Notes under the pieces: model-generated
Seen by the model: only the letters and a program-made list of their open reading frames with translations
Told to the model about the DNA's origin: nothing
Database searches by the model: none
Position numbers and translations under genes: made by a program
Part shown: one piece after another, positions 11,073 through 20,784 of the stretch
Layout of the letters: each line of letters starts with the position of its first letter
How positions within the stretch are numbered: position 1 is the first letter of the stretch
NCBI GenBank assembly: GCA_963693365.1
Contig: CAVNZM010000048.1
Span: forward strand, 1-28,981
Direction: 5' to 3'
From: Amoebidium appalachense
Lineage: Eukaryota; Ichthyosporea
Length of the DNA: 28,981 nucleotides

Positions 11073-11432
11073 ATTAATGAAGTCTAAACACACATGCTAT
11101 TCTAAGTGTAGCCTAAGTGTGTTACCGTCCAATGAACACGTATTAAGTAACACAAATCTACCTAACATATATTAGTAGAAAAGAAATACGAATATACACA
11201 TGAAGACAAGGAGAGAAAGAAAAGAAAATAAGGAAGGAGAAAGAGGAAGGAAAAGAGAGCACAGATCAACAAACAAGATAGTAATAGCATAACTATAACC
11301 AGAGATATTTATGTACACACGAACATGTACACGCCTCTCCCTGAGTGGGTGGATCCGTGTACACACATATAAATATTCTAATCGATATTACAACACACGA
11401 TTAAAGCCGATACAACACGATTACAAGTATAC
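11073..11432 (-). repeat. copia copy 2, 3' LTR, inner half
   Basis: Matches copy 1 bases 4144-4504. At 11431-11432 it joins gag sequence through a shared AC dinucleotide, the deletion junction of this copy. Confidence 0.82.
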
Positions 11433-12574
11433 CCGGAATCCCAGGCAGGGTCGGAGGACACGGGGACGGAGCTAGCATTGTATGCCGAGAAAGCAAAGTA
11501 GACAGATTTCTCACTGCCTTGACGGGAACGGTTGTGTCTGGACATACGGCATTTCGGCTCGGGGCAATCGATGATCGTGTGATCAGGCTCGTGGCAGTAG
11601 GAGCATGCTTTCACGGACGGGTTGTTAGAACGAGCCGGGGAATCAGAACGACGGGAACCCGAGAAACGGGAACGACTGGGGGAACGAGACGTGGACCGGA
11701 AGGCAGGCCGGTGGGGGGAACGGGATCGGGTGTGCTGACGGGAGAGACGAGTTCGGAGGTCCGTGCCAGGGGTACGGTCAAGTCGGTTGCGTAAGTTACG
11801 GCGAGGAAGATCACGGGGGGGAGCACTGGCATTTAATGCCATGCTGGACTTGGAGGCACGGTGGGCACGGTTGCTCCGGAGTTGCATCTTGAGGTCTTGA
11901 CGTAGCTCGATGCCCTTGACGTGATTGTGGAGGGACTCGAAGTCGGGGAATAGCTTATCACCGAAGTGATAGTCTTCGATAAGACGGTTAAACTCAGGGG
12001 TGAGGTCGTCTCTGGTGGTGAGTTCATTGAAGAACTTCTCAGCTAGACGAGTGAAGTGAATGGACTCATCTTGGAGGGACTGGAGCTGGTTCACGATGGT
12101 CTGCAGACGACTCAGGTAGGTGGTGAATGATTCACCGGGCTGAAGGGCACAGGCATCCCACTGACGGTGAAGGATGCGGATCTGATCGGGTTTGCCTTGG
12201 AGGTAGTGTTGACGGAATTTCCACATGGCCCGTTCAGGGTCCATGCCAATACGGTACTGGGCAACGGTGGTGAGGACGGAAGGGTCGATGTTCTGAATTA
12301 TATGGAGAAGGAGGCAATTGCGGGCCTCCTTGAGTTCCGCGGTAGTGCCGTAGCCGTAGAAAGGGGGTTCACCGTCAACCGCGACGGTGGTAGGGGGGAC
12401 GTAGTTGTCAGCAAGTACAACATCCACGAGTCGGACACCTTTAGTGCCGGTCATCATGCCGAGAAAAATGATTTCCCATTGAAAATAGGTGGTTTTGCTA
12501 TCGGGACCAGTCTTCCCTTCACCTTTCCACATGCCAGTGGTTATTTTGTTTACACCAGTTTTGTTTGGATCCAT
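11432..12574 (-). pseudogene. copia gag remnant, copy 2
   Basis: The ATG at 12574 begins MDPNKTG. Gag reads without a shift through the region that carries the 4-base insertion in copy 1, through the Arg/Ser-rich linker and the CX2CX4HX4C knuckle, up to the protease start AWDSG. It then runs into LTR sequence and a false C-terminus. Because its gag is intact it shows where copy 1 is broken. A gag-only product might still be packaged by a related autonomous element; that is inference. The frame is also open upstream to 12748, but that part is LTR and leader. Confidence 0.82.
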
Positions 12575-12623
12575 GATTGAAAAACGATCGCTAGTTCTAG
12601 ATGTGTGTAGGGAGCGTGCAAAA

Positions 12624-12636
12624 GGGCTGCATAACC
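12624..12636 (-). promoter_or_regulatory. putative primer-binding site, copia copy 2
   Basis: Same 13 bases as 3694-3706, directly inside the LTR end (12637), confirming that the site is conserved between copies. Confidence 0.4.
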
Positions 12637-12795
12637 TGTTAACTTGTATAAGTATTTGGGATGAAAGCAGAGATACAGTGGTGCAGTGTAAAAACACCAC
12701 AGACACACACAACAACAAAACACGGAACGATCGGAGCAGTGTACACAACAGACATCAATGTTTAGACACGACTGAACTGAATTTATTCTGATCTT
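12637..12795 (-). repeat. copia copy 2, truncated 5' LTR
   Basis: 159 bp matching the first part of the other two LTR copies (3707 and 5219). Homology stops at GATCTT, where copies 1 and 2 go on with CGAATAAATACC but this one enters THAP-like gene sequence. Confidence 0.82.
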
Positions 12796-13701
12796 GGGCT
12801 GACCAGCACGGATGGTGTAGAATTGCTTCGGGCACACGGCATCAATGAAGTTAGTGTCTGCAAACCTAATTTGGTCTGCAAGGACACGAGCATGCTCCTG
12901 CTCGAGCATAAGACACCCGCTTCGCTCCTCTGCCTCTCGTTCGCTAAGTTCCCGTGCACGTTTCTGCTGCGATTAACGCTTACGTGCGTCTTTCTCCGCT
13001 CGTAACTGTTGCTTGCGCTCCTCCTCCGCCAACCGTAGTATAGCGGCTTCTGCCTCGATTCTGTGTGCCTCCCTTTTCGCTGCTGCCGTTCTCACGTTTA
13101 TGCTCCTTTCACCTAGCACGATGGTTTTAGTTGGGTCCTTAGGGTCAGAGAAGATGCGAGGGGCAATGGGTGGGTCGGAATTGGTATCGCGAGAGAAGAT
13201 CGCTTGCTTAAGGGGCCGGTTCCCTCGCGTTGGATCACAGGACCCCTTGGGAAAATAATCTGCGTCGACGAAATGCTTGACGCAGACGTGAGGCCTACCA
13301 TCTTTGTATGCTTCAAAGAAGCATGCCTTGCTACCCCATACATCCCCTGCCTGAAGGCAACTTTCATACCACAACTGCCACAGCTTTGGCTGCTTTTCCG
13401 GGTCGGGAAACCTAAAAGTAGAAACGGTAACGCTCTGGCCGACACCGGCTTGCGGGTTTACATTTTCCTTACCCCTGTCCTTTCGAGTCTCACTAGCATA
13501 GTTACTTTTACAGTTGTATACAAATGAATGCACTTGTTCCCCATGATCTCTAAAGCGGAAACTAACCATCCCTAAAAAGATACAACGCCATGGCATGGGC
13601 ATATTGCCCATCCACTGGCAGGTGCCACAGCAACCATAGGTGTCTTTGCGAGGGCAGTGTTCAAACAGTACACCTACGTATGGCGGGGGGTGCGGCCCCA
13701 T
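12796..13701 (-). pseudogene. THAP-like zinc-finger protein gene, with an in-frame stop and 3' truncation
   Basis: The frame from the ATG at 13701 shows YNCKSNY (C64), FRFP (96-99), W108 and VCVKHF (C140, H143, F144), the pattern of a C2CH THAP DNA-binding domain. The first zinc Cys expected before C64 seems to be Ser59. A long Glu/Lys/Arg-rich coiled coil follows. A TAA at 12975-12973 cuts the coil, yet the same frame stays open for about 59 more codons until copia sequence replaces it at 12795. The real start may lie later than 13701. Coding capacity past a stop, the lost Cys and the transposon junction all suggest a dead gene. THAP is my best reading of the motifs, not a certain one. Confidence 0.5.
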
Positions 13702-14419
13702 AAACAGACCGGCGATCGGCCGTACTCTTGTAGGTCTAAATCACCAATCGGCCGAGCCGAAATAAAAATTGATGAAATTTAACTCGTTTGTAGATCACGT
13801 TGCTGCCGAAGGCGGATAAATCTGTGGAGAGCATTTTCCCGCCATTTTAGTAGGCCGCACCACCCCCGAGACCAAAAAACTTGCGCAAACAAATGAGCAA
13901 ATTCCGATGACGTTGCCTTAGACGGCCTGGTGTTTCTAGATGGCCGTGGACAGGGAAATACCATGCACGCAGTGACATTAAATGGAATGTTTTCGGCGAT
14001 CACTGATTGGTGAGCGCAATTTGTCAGCAGCATGGTCTTGCCCCCCCTACATGTGTTCGGAAAGGTTCTGGATGGTTCTGGAATACTCATGGTTATGAAA
14101 GGGAATGCCATGCAGTGACATCATTTCTGTACTATCGTGGTTTCTCCACAACTGCCCCCCCTTGCGCTCGCACCGTGACGCGCCTACGCGCGCTCGCGCC
14201 CCGCGGCCTCTTTCCCACTCGTGGTCTTGCTTTTTGTAATGGGGTTTACACACTTTTTATTGCGTGGACACTGCCGGAGGCCCAGCCACATTCGACGGCC
14301 TACTGCGTTTTCCAGCGCAGCCAATCAAATGCAGCCAGTGACATATGTACATGCTAGGCAACAATGAGCGCCATCGTAGTATATGACACCCCTATTATGG
14401 GTAAGCAGAGGACTACAAT
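13702..14419. other. non-coding region upstream of the THAP-like gene
   Basis: No gene seen. Two diverged copies of a short sequence (consensus GGGAAATACCATGCACGCAG, then TGACAT) occur near 13954 and 14099. A GC-rich, CG-dense patch lies near 14160-14210. Confidence 0.45.
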
Positions 14420-14490
14420 AAGGGGCGCGGCACATGGTCGACGTGACGTCATCAAAGATGACGTCACCTCGACCATTATCCGCACCCCTT
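14420..14490. repeat. 71-nt imperfect inverted repeat with central CRE-like palindromes
   Basis: Left arm 14420-14453, loop AAA at 14454-14456, right arm 14457-14490. The 34-base arms pair with about five mismatches. Each arm contains the palindrome TGACGTCA, the CRE/ATF consensus. It could be a hairpin, a foldback element end or a bZIP site pair. Confidence 0.8.
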
Positions 14491-14572
14491 AGGATATGGG
14501 ATATGTGAATATGAGATATGTGATATCTGTGTACACATATCGCGATATGGGATATGTGATATGGGTGGATAT
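14491..14572. repeat. degenerate GATATG repeat tract
   Basis: Repeated GGATATG / GATATGTG words with ATATCGCGATAT at the centre; low-complexity, no coding potential. Confidence 0.65.
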
Positions 14573-14672
14573 ATGTACATGAGCACGTGCACACACTGTG
14601 TGTGTGTAAAACACGTGCAGAGCACGTGTTTTTAATTAAATGATTAAATAATTAAAGAGAGAGAGGGCGGAA

Positions 14673-14704
14673 CACGTGTACGCGTGCGTGCACGCGTACA
14701 TGTG
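14673..14704. repeat. 32-nt near-perfect palindrome
   Basis: The core TGTACGCGTGC and GCACGCGTACA (14677-14700) is a perfect inverted repeat; pairing resumes after one mismatch to 14673/14704. CACGTG E-box words cluster just upstream (near 14583, 14611, 14622) and overlap it (14673). Confidence 0.7.
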
Positions 14705-14766
14705 CTGCGCACTCATGTTCCTGACAAAGGAATGCGGGAAATCTGAAAGCCTTCGAATTCTATCCA

Positions 14767-14880
14767 ATCGGAATTCGGATCCTGATTCTTGGGCCGATTC
14801 TATCCAATGAAAAAGCGCATCCAATGGGAAATTGGCATCTGGAGAGCCACTTGCCGGCCAGCTATCCAATAGCAACGTGT
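14767..14880. repeat. 114-bp direct repeat module, copy 1
   Basis: Identical to 16048-16161 except for two noticed bases. It contains two complete CTATCCAAT boxes (14800-14808, 14862-14870) plus an extra CCAAT at 14821; a third box overlaps its left end (14760-14768). Confidence 0.9.
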
Positions 14881-14978
14881 GTTCCTGTTGGAATACGTCA
14901 CCATGTATGACAGCAAGAGCCTTGAAGTATGTATGTGTCCTAGCTTGTTTGTATTCGTGTCTGCTTTCCTTCTTTGTG

Positions 14979-15037
<59 letters not shown>

Positions 15038-15055
15038 CCCCCCCCCCCCCCCCCC
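14979..15055 (+). repeat. (CT)n microsatellite ending in a 21-base C run
   Basis: CT dinucleotides with a CCCTCT interruption at 15004, then pure C at 15035-15055. The frames running through it encode Ser-Leu or Glu-Arg repeats and are artefacts. Confidence 0.92.
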
Positions 15056-16047
15056 GTATCTCTCTCTCCCTTGTTTCTGTGGGCACAGATATCTGTAGAT
15101 CTGTGCACACCTGGCTCTCTTGCCTGATAAGAACTTATTGTATTTTATTTCTGTTTGCTCTCCTCTGTTTATCTGAGAGGTAGCGTGATTGGCTAGCCTC
15201 ACTCGTTGTCTTTCCTTTATTTCAAAATGGCCTAGTTTTGTTCTCAAAAGGATGGCTCGCCAATAGTCGCGAGCGAGTACATCTGTAGATTGTGTTGTGC
15301 ATTCCTGTCTGTTAATATATGTGTGTTGTGATTGGACAATAGATATATATGGAATTCGGTTTATTGCAAAGTGTCTTCACTTTGAGAGTGTCGACTATTA
15401 GGAAATATATGTATTTAAATAGGTTTCTTTATAGAGACGAACATAAATATATATGTGAGTTAATAGTGACTAGATGTATAATTACTTAATTTATTTAGGT
15501 AAGAGTTTCTACACTTTAGTTTAATCGGAAGTTGGAATGCGTATGCTCTGTCGGAATGTGTTTTTCTATCTTCTGATAGAACCGATTGGTTCTCCCTCTT
15601 TAGTTGTGATAAGGTGATAAGTCGCAAGTACAAAAGGAACCGAGAGCACAATAAAGATTCAGTTGTTGTTTGAAATCTTTCAATGTCTCGTGAACAACTC
15701 CGATTGCCCTCTCATTAATGTGTTAGTCGTGTTTTACATGACACCTCTGTGCACTCTGCTCCCTTAGACCCGTACAAAAACAACAGTTCCAAATTCCATC
15801 CCAATTCTATCCAATAGGCTCACGGATCGGTTTTGAACAGGAATTCGTACACACAAACAGCCGCCAGCGGCGGCTGACACACTTGCGCACACAGAGTGTG
15901 TTTTTTGCGTCGGTTTTGTGTTGTGTGGATCTGAGCCTTGCTTTTGCAACTGTGAAACTCGAGACTTATTTTGCATACTGTTTATTGACACCTCTTGTTG
16001 CCGGCACAGCCAGGCATTTAGATTGATGCTTGACTTGGTGATTTATG
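15056..16047. other. AT-rich intergenic region
   Basis: No gene seen. It holds a CTATCCAAT box at 15807-15815 in a TTCCAAATTCCATCCCAATT context that recurs just before 16183, and a perfect hairpin, CAGCCGCC-AGC-GGCGGCTG, at 15858-15876. This looks like a second copy of the promoter of the gene at 16357, no longer followed by a coding frame. Confidence 0.5.
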
Positions 16048-16161
16048 ATCGGAATTCGGATCCTGATTCTGGGGCCGATTCTATCCAATGAAAAAGCGCA
16101 TCCAATGGGAAATTAGCATCTGGAGAGCCACTTGCCGGCCAGCTATCCAATAGCAACGTGT
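16048..16161. repeat. 114-bp direct repeat module, copy 2
   Basis: Second copy of 14767-14880, with CTATCCAAT at 16081-16089 and 16143-16151. It lies about 200-300 bp upstream of the plus-strand gene at 16357. Confidence 0.9.
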
Positions 16162-16182
16162 ACTCCAAATTCCATCCCAATT

Positions 16183-16245
16183 CTATCCAATAGGATCGCA
16201 GAAATAACTCATTGGCCAAAAACACACCAGCCTCACCACCCTGTG
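16183..16245 (+). promoter_or_regulatory. putative promoter of the 16357 gene
   Basis: CTATCCAAT at 16183-16191, an inverted CCAAT (ATTGG) near 16211, and a TATA-like TACATAAA near 16244 precede the first ATGs by tens of bases. The arrangement suits a CCAAT/TATA promoter; no transcription start can be seen. Confidence 0.45.
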
Positions 16246-16356
16246 TACATAAACAGCCTCCGGCAGCAACATCACACCAACCAACCATGAGCCAGACAGT
16301 CACTGTTGAGGTGCACGCCACAGTCACGTTCACCACACCCCCCAAGCAACAGCACA

Positions 16357-17283
16357 ATGGTCAAGCCAACACTGACACGTCAAAGGGCTGGTCTATCCAC
16401 CGTCAAAAGGACCAGCATCGCCGCGGCAAGCAGTGGCAAAGAAAACACCAACAACAGTGAGGGGGACAAGATGCCGCTGTACAGGGATGTGTTCCTCAAC
16501 GGCGTGGGTAAGGCCACCTTGGGCCTGCCATGGACCAGTACTTCCAACGACGTGCTAGCGGTTCAGGTGTACAACCTGCCCAACATCATCAACATCAACG
16601 GGCAGATGCTGATTGAGTTGGTCCCCAGCACCGCTCCCTGGGACGCCAAGCCCACCATCAGGATCAAGTCGCAGCGCCACCCCGAGCCCTTTGAGGTGGC
16701 CTACGTCGTCGACCTGTGGCCCTACGTCTGCAGCATGGCCAGGGATGTGCTGTGGATGCACAGGGAGCACGAGATGCTCAAGGGGGTTGACGTGGACACC
16801 GTGCCTGTCAAGATCAACAGCAGCCTGTGGTCCAAGCACTCTCCCAACCTGTACGAGGTGCTGGGGGCCGGACCTGTGAGCAAGGCGGACATGGAGGGGG
16901 CACTGGGCGACACCTACTTCAACGTGACGGTGGAGCTCCCCAACCCCACTGGCCGCAACGCCTGCCTCTTCAAGCTGGGCAACAACGCAGCCTCTGTGGA
17001 TGAGTTTGTGGAGTTTATGAACTCCCAGCGTGCCAGGTGCCGTGAGGTGACTGCATGGGTGTCTGCTGCCGCCACCAGTGTCATCTACAACAAGAAGAGC
17101 AACACTGTGCGTACCAAGCTCGTTGCCCGCAAGGTTCAGGTGTTTGATTTAGATGGTCTGATGGAGTTGGTCAGTGATGGTGCGGGTAGTGAGGGGGAGG
17201 GGGGTGATGTAGACATGGGGCAGGCTAAGCGTGCTGGCACGCCCATGCCTGGGGAGGACAAGGCCAAAATGCTCAGGATGTAA
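16357..17283 (+). CDS. unrecognised 308-aa protein of the virus-like region
   Basis: I do not recognise this protein. It has a basic N-terminus with a KEN tripeptide (28-30), a mixed alpha/beta middle, and a C-terminus that turns acidic and Gly-rich (about 280-292) then ends in a basic tail. No signal peptide or membrane segment. The ATG at 16357 has A at -3 and G at +4. An earlier ATG at 16287, also in good context, opens a 57-codon frame overlapping the start in a different phase, so expression may need leaky scanning or a later ATG (MPLYRDV, about residue 38). AATAAA lies 53 bases after the stop. Intronless, compact coding suggests a viral-type gene; function unknown. Confidence 0.7.
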   Translation: MVKPTLTRQRAGLSTVKRTSIAAASSGKENTNNSEGDKMPLYRDVFLNGVGKATLGLPWTSTSNDVLAVQVYNLPNIININGQMLIELVPSTAPWDAKPTIRIKSQRHPEPFEVAYVVDLWPYVCSMARDVLWMHREHEMLKGVDVDTVPVKINSSLWSKHSPNLYEVLGAGPVSKADMEGALGDTYFNVTVELPNPTGRNACLFKLGNNAASVDEFVEFMNSQRARCREVTAWVSAAATSVIYNKKSNTVRTKLVARKVQVFDLDGLMELVSDGAGSEGEGGDVDMGQAKRAGTPMPGEDKAKMLRM

Positions 17284-17335
17284 TAGGCACATGTCTGTTT
17301 ATTCAGAATCTCTTTACCTCCGGGTGATGCCACGA

Positions 17336-17366
17336 AATAAACTTCTTCCCAAAAAAAAAAAAAAAA
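17336..17366 (+). terminator. polyadenylation signal followed by a genomic A16 run
   Basis: AATAAA at 17336-17341, then nine bases, then 16 consecutive A at 17351-17366. The signal suits the gene ending at 17283. The encoded A run is placed like a poly(A) tail and hints at a retroposed cDNA. Confidence 0.7.
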
Positions 17367-17662
17367 CACTGTGTGCCGCCGCGACTGAGTTGACTTGGTA
17401 CGTACATGAGTGAGAGAGTAAATGATTGCGCCAAATACTTTGCGTAACTTATGAGCCAATGAAATCAAGCGAAATTGAATGTTGTAGTTACGTAACAATA
17501 CACTTTTTTCTCCCATGTGCACTCTATCAACTGTCAGCTCTCTCAGTCTCGTCTCGTTTTCGTTCGTTTTTTTGTGACGAAAAAACTTAGAAAAAACTCT
17601 TAAACATTTTTACAATCATCTCTTTTCGCACTTTTAGGTAGCAACACTTAGAAGTTACACCA

Positions 17663-17664
<2 letters not shown>
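17367..17664. other. non-coding spacer before the minisatellite
   Basis: No gene seen. T-rich and A-rich patches; an inverted CCAAT near 17456. Open frames here are without support. Confidence 0.5.
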
Positions 17665-18352
<688 letters not shown>

Positions 18353-18355
<3 letters not shown>

Positions 18356-18638
18356 AGGCACACGTGTGCATTGCACCATAGTAGTCTTCAACTTGAATTC
18401 TGTTTTTTTGGATCTTTCGTAAAAGATAAAAAGTTTATTTTTGCCGTTGGTTGTCTTGTAAAAAACCGAAAAAACGTGGAAATAAAGGGTTTATACCCAA
18501 TATATTCACAACCAGAGTGTCTATACTTATAAGTTCAAGCTGAGAGGGAAAAGAAAACGTAAAAATAGTGGGCACAGTCCACCATATGCATCATCATCAT
18601 GATCACTAAAGAGTGCCTAGCCTAACCACTATGGTTGC
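18353..18638 (-). other. 3' flank of the minus-strand gene ending at 18639
   Basis: No gene seen. A minus-strand AATAAA (TTTATT at about 18435-18440) lies near 200 bases past that gene's stop. Starts with a CA-rich edge carrying CACGTG. Confidence 0.5.
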
Positions 18639-19691
18639 CTAGTAGTTGTTGTTGCCACGGCGTCCACTTGGCAAACGGTAGGGGGCACCACCCATGTTGC
18701 TGCTGCTGCTGAGGGGGGCAACGTTTTCCTTGCCCTGTGGGGTCTTGGGTTTAATGGTTTTGGTTGCCCTATAGGGAGACTTGTGCTTCAGCTTGATGGC
18801 CTTTGAGATCCTCGCAGCAAACATGATCTTGGCTCTCTCAGTCTCGCTGTCACCAGCAAACCCCTTGAGAAGGGCCTGCATCTCCTGCAGGACAAACAGG
18901 GCAGACTCGCTGAAGAAGGGGGCAGACTTGGACAGTGTTGCCCTTACAGTGACCATCATGGTCAGCAGGAAGCACGCCACAACCACACCCAGGCACCTGG
19001 CCACATCTTCACTCTCACGCTGAGAGAGCCGAGGATGCTCAGACCGGTTGATGACCTTGGCGATGTCGTCCCAGGCACTCTCCAGCCGACGCAGCAGCCG
19101 ACGCAGATCATCGCGCACCCACACCCAGTCATTCAGCTCCTGCTCATGCTTGTAGGCATGGTCATAGGTGGGGAACTCTTGCAGGAGGGTCCTTGCCGCA
19201 GACTCAGCCACCCCCTCAAGCATGAGCACATTGGTGCACGCGCAAACCAACAGGGATACCGTGACGTTGGTAGAATGCTCGAGCACCTGCTGTGGTGTGA
19301 AGAGGCCGCACAGCAGCATCTCAAAAAACCACATCTTGCAAGGGCTGCCCGGGCACATGGAGTGCAGCCGGTAGAACGCACACCCCCCTGCATTGTAGCC
19401 CAGCGTGAAGTCGCCAAACCTCTCAGAGGCACGCTGCCTGGGGATGAGAGATGCATAGAGACCCGCAAGGTAGCCATCCAGCAGGATGTTGTAGCAGGAA
19501 ACCACAGCAGAGGCGCCCTCGTCACCCGCCCAGGTAAAGGTGCGGCGGTCCGTGGGAAGATCTATTTCCAGGTCTGGCAGAGGTGAAATAGGGCGACCAG
19601 GGGCGGCAAGAGCAGAAGCAGCGGCGGCAGTGGCTGCAGGATTGCTAGTAAGGGGTGCTAGGGTAGGAGGGTAGTAGTCAAAGTCTTCCAT
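18639..19691 (-). CDS. unrecognised 350-aa helical protein of the virus-like region
   Basis: The first ATG of the frame is at 19691 (MEDFDYYPP); codons upstream use TTG. Order: an acidic/Tyr-rich start, an Ala/Pro-rich linker (about 15-40), then a largely helical Cys-rich domain containing a strongly hydrophobic stretch around CLGVVVACFLLTMMVTVRA (about residues 232-250) that could be a buried or membrane helix. The basic tail has SPYR and TP sites, a KEN tripeptide (321-323) and a Ser/Gly/Asn-rich end. I cannot assign a family. A CTATCCAAT box at 19860-19868 lies about 170 bases upstream, shared with other genes here. Convergent with the 16357 gene across the minisatellite. Confidence 0.7.
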   Translation of the reverse strand: MEDFDYYPPTLAPLTSNPAATAAAASALAAPGRPISPLPDLEIDLPTDRRTFTWAGDEGASAVVSCYNILLDGYLAGLYASLIPRQRASERFGDFTLGYNAGGCAFYRLHSMCPGSPCKMWFFEMLLCGLFTPQQVLEHSTNVTVSLLVCACTNVLMLEGVAESAARTLLQEFPTYDHAYKHEQELNDWVWVRDDLRRLLRRLESAWDDIAKVINRSEHPRLSQRESEDVARCLGVVVACFLLTMMVTVRATLSKSAPFFSESALFVLQEMQALLKGFAGDSETERAKIMFAARISKAIKLKHKSPYRATKTIKPKTPQGKENVAPLSSSSNMGGAPYRLPSGRRGNNNY

Positions 19692-19946
19692 TTTTTTCAA
19701 GAAGTTTGCTGTTTGCAAGAAAGTAGGCTAGAGTGGGTTAGAGTTTTGGGAAAAAAACATCGCCCACGGGCGCCTTTTTGTGCCCTTCGGTCACGCATGC
19801 TGCAGTTGGCTCCAGACTTTGCACAGGAAGGTGACTTTTTTCAAATTCTTCGCGAAAAGCTATCCAATAGGAACGCAGGAGATCCACCAATCAGAACACC
19901 CTCTCGCACTGCTTTGCTTCAACTTACCAAATATGGTTTTTCTCAA
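19692..19946 (-). promoter_or_regulatory. intergenic promoter region with CCAAT boxes
   Basis: Lies between the stop of the Ala/Gly-rich gene (19947) and the ATG at 19691. It contains CTATCCAAT at 19860-19868 and CCAATCAG near 19888, on the plus strand. No TATA box is obvious. Confidence 0.45.
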
Positions 19947-20526
19947 TTAAATGCCGCGGCCGGAGACGTTCGGAGGTTTGGCAGGCGGCCAGACGTAGGG
20001 CTTGCCGCCCACCAGCACCTGTGTGCCGCCCCCTCCGCCCCCTCTCCACTCATAGCTGTTTCCCGCGCGCGTGCCTGCAGTGTTTGAGATGTACGGCCCA
20101 AATCCCAACGCATTCTGGGTGTTGTGCAGCAGGTAGTTGCCCGCATCCCTCGTGCCATTCCTCAGGGTCTTCCACGCACTGAATGCACCATTCTGCGCAC
20201 CCTGCCCTGCACGTTGCGTGCCCTGCATGGCAGCATCGCCTGTGGCACGCGCAACCCCCTTGAGGCCCTTGAACACCGTCCCCCCCGCCTCCCCCGCCTT
20301 CCCTGCAGTGTAGGTGGCAGCATCCGCAGCCTTGCTGTACATGTAGTTGCCCACCCCCCTCGCAATGTCCCCCTTGTGCTTCCATGCATAGTACCCCCCC
20401 CGCCCCCAAGGCAGCACCGCCCGCCAGGGCCCCCACCCACTTGGCTACCTCTGAGGCCTTGTTTGGCCGGTTCTGCACGTAGATGACACGCGTGTTGCCG
20501 CTCCTGCCTTGCGATGACACCCCCAT
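19947..20526 (-). pseudogene. Ala/Gly-rich protein with amphipathic repeats, frame broken at a poly-C tract
   Basis: The ATG at 20526 starts MGVSSQGRSG; its frame includes a small hydrophobic segment (VGALAGGAALGAGG). At the C8-G-C5 tract (20394-20407) the coding signal moves by one base to the frame that ends at 19947. That second part is rich in Ala, Gly, Lys and Thr in amphipathic, LEA-like periodicity (KAADAATYTAGKAGEAGG), followed by a Gly6 run and a Pro-rich tail. Small Ala/Gly-rich proteins of this kind occur as minor virion or core components in Polinton- and adenovirus-like viruses, but I see no diagnostic motif. The break may be a real mutation or a homopolymer error. Start is 98 bases downstream of the interrupted small gene. 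Confidence 0.55.
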
Positions 20527-20624
20527 GGTGACGTGACTTGCACGTTTACTTATGCATGCACAATATTTTTTATTATTGGTTGCCAATTGCCTGCTTGGCC
20601 ATGGCCTACTACGTACACTAACGG

Positions 20625-20784
20625 TCAGTGCATGGGCCTGCCATGTGCACGCCTGAGTGCCGCAAAGGTGGGTCTGGGGCGAGCAAATCGGCCTGCTGCA
20701 GACCCTGCCATGGTGCTTGGTTTGAGGAAGAAGGGGTGGCGGGTACCGTGCGGGCATATCTTGTCCGCAACGGCCTGTGCCATC
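20625..20784 (-). pseudogene. small virus-region gene, 3' part (cut by the LTR element)
   Basis: This is the C-terminal half of an 87-codon frame; the N-terminal half is 24289-24397. It ends at the TGA at 20627-20625. The 5-bp CCATC at 20780-20784 is one copy of the target duplication. The frame is continuous across the target site when one copy of the duplication is counted, showing that the gene was open when the element inserted. This half is rich in Arg, Ala and Pro. No family recognised. Confidence 0.6.

Larger units (their letters stand above)
5219..12795 (-). mobile_element. copia-type element, copy 2: gag-only deletion derivative, split by another element
   Basis: In element order (right to left): a truncated 5' LTR (12637-12795), primer-like site (12624-12636), gag and the first protease codons (11432-12574), then directly LTR sequence. 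The rest of protease, integrase, RT and RNase H are missing. The 3' LTR is in two halves, 5219-5656 and 11073-11432, separated by the tyrosine-recombinase element. At 12795 the LTR stops abruptly and THAP-like gene sequence begins, so the 5' terminus is also lost. Confidence 0.85.

Noticed and set aside
14636-15247. Minus-strand 203-aa frame across the CT/C tract
   Set aside because: Its length comes from Arg-Glu and Gly repeats encoded by a microsatellite; no domain and no promoter.
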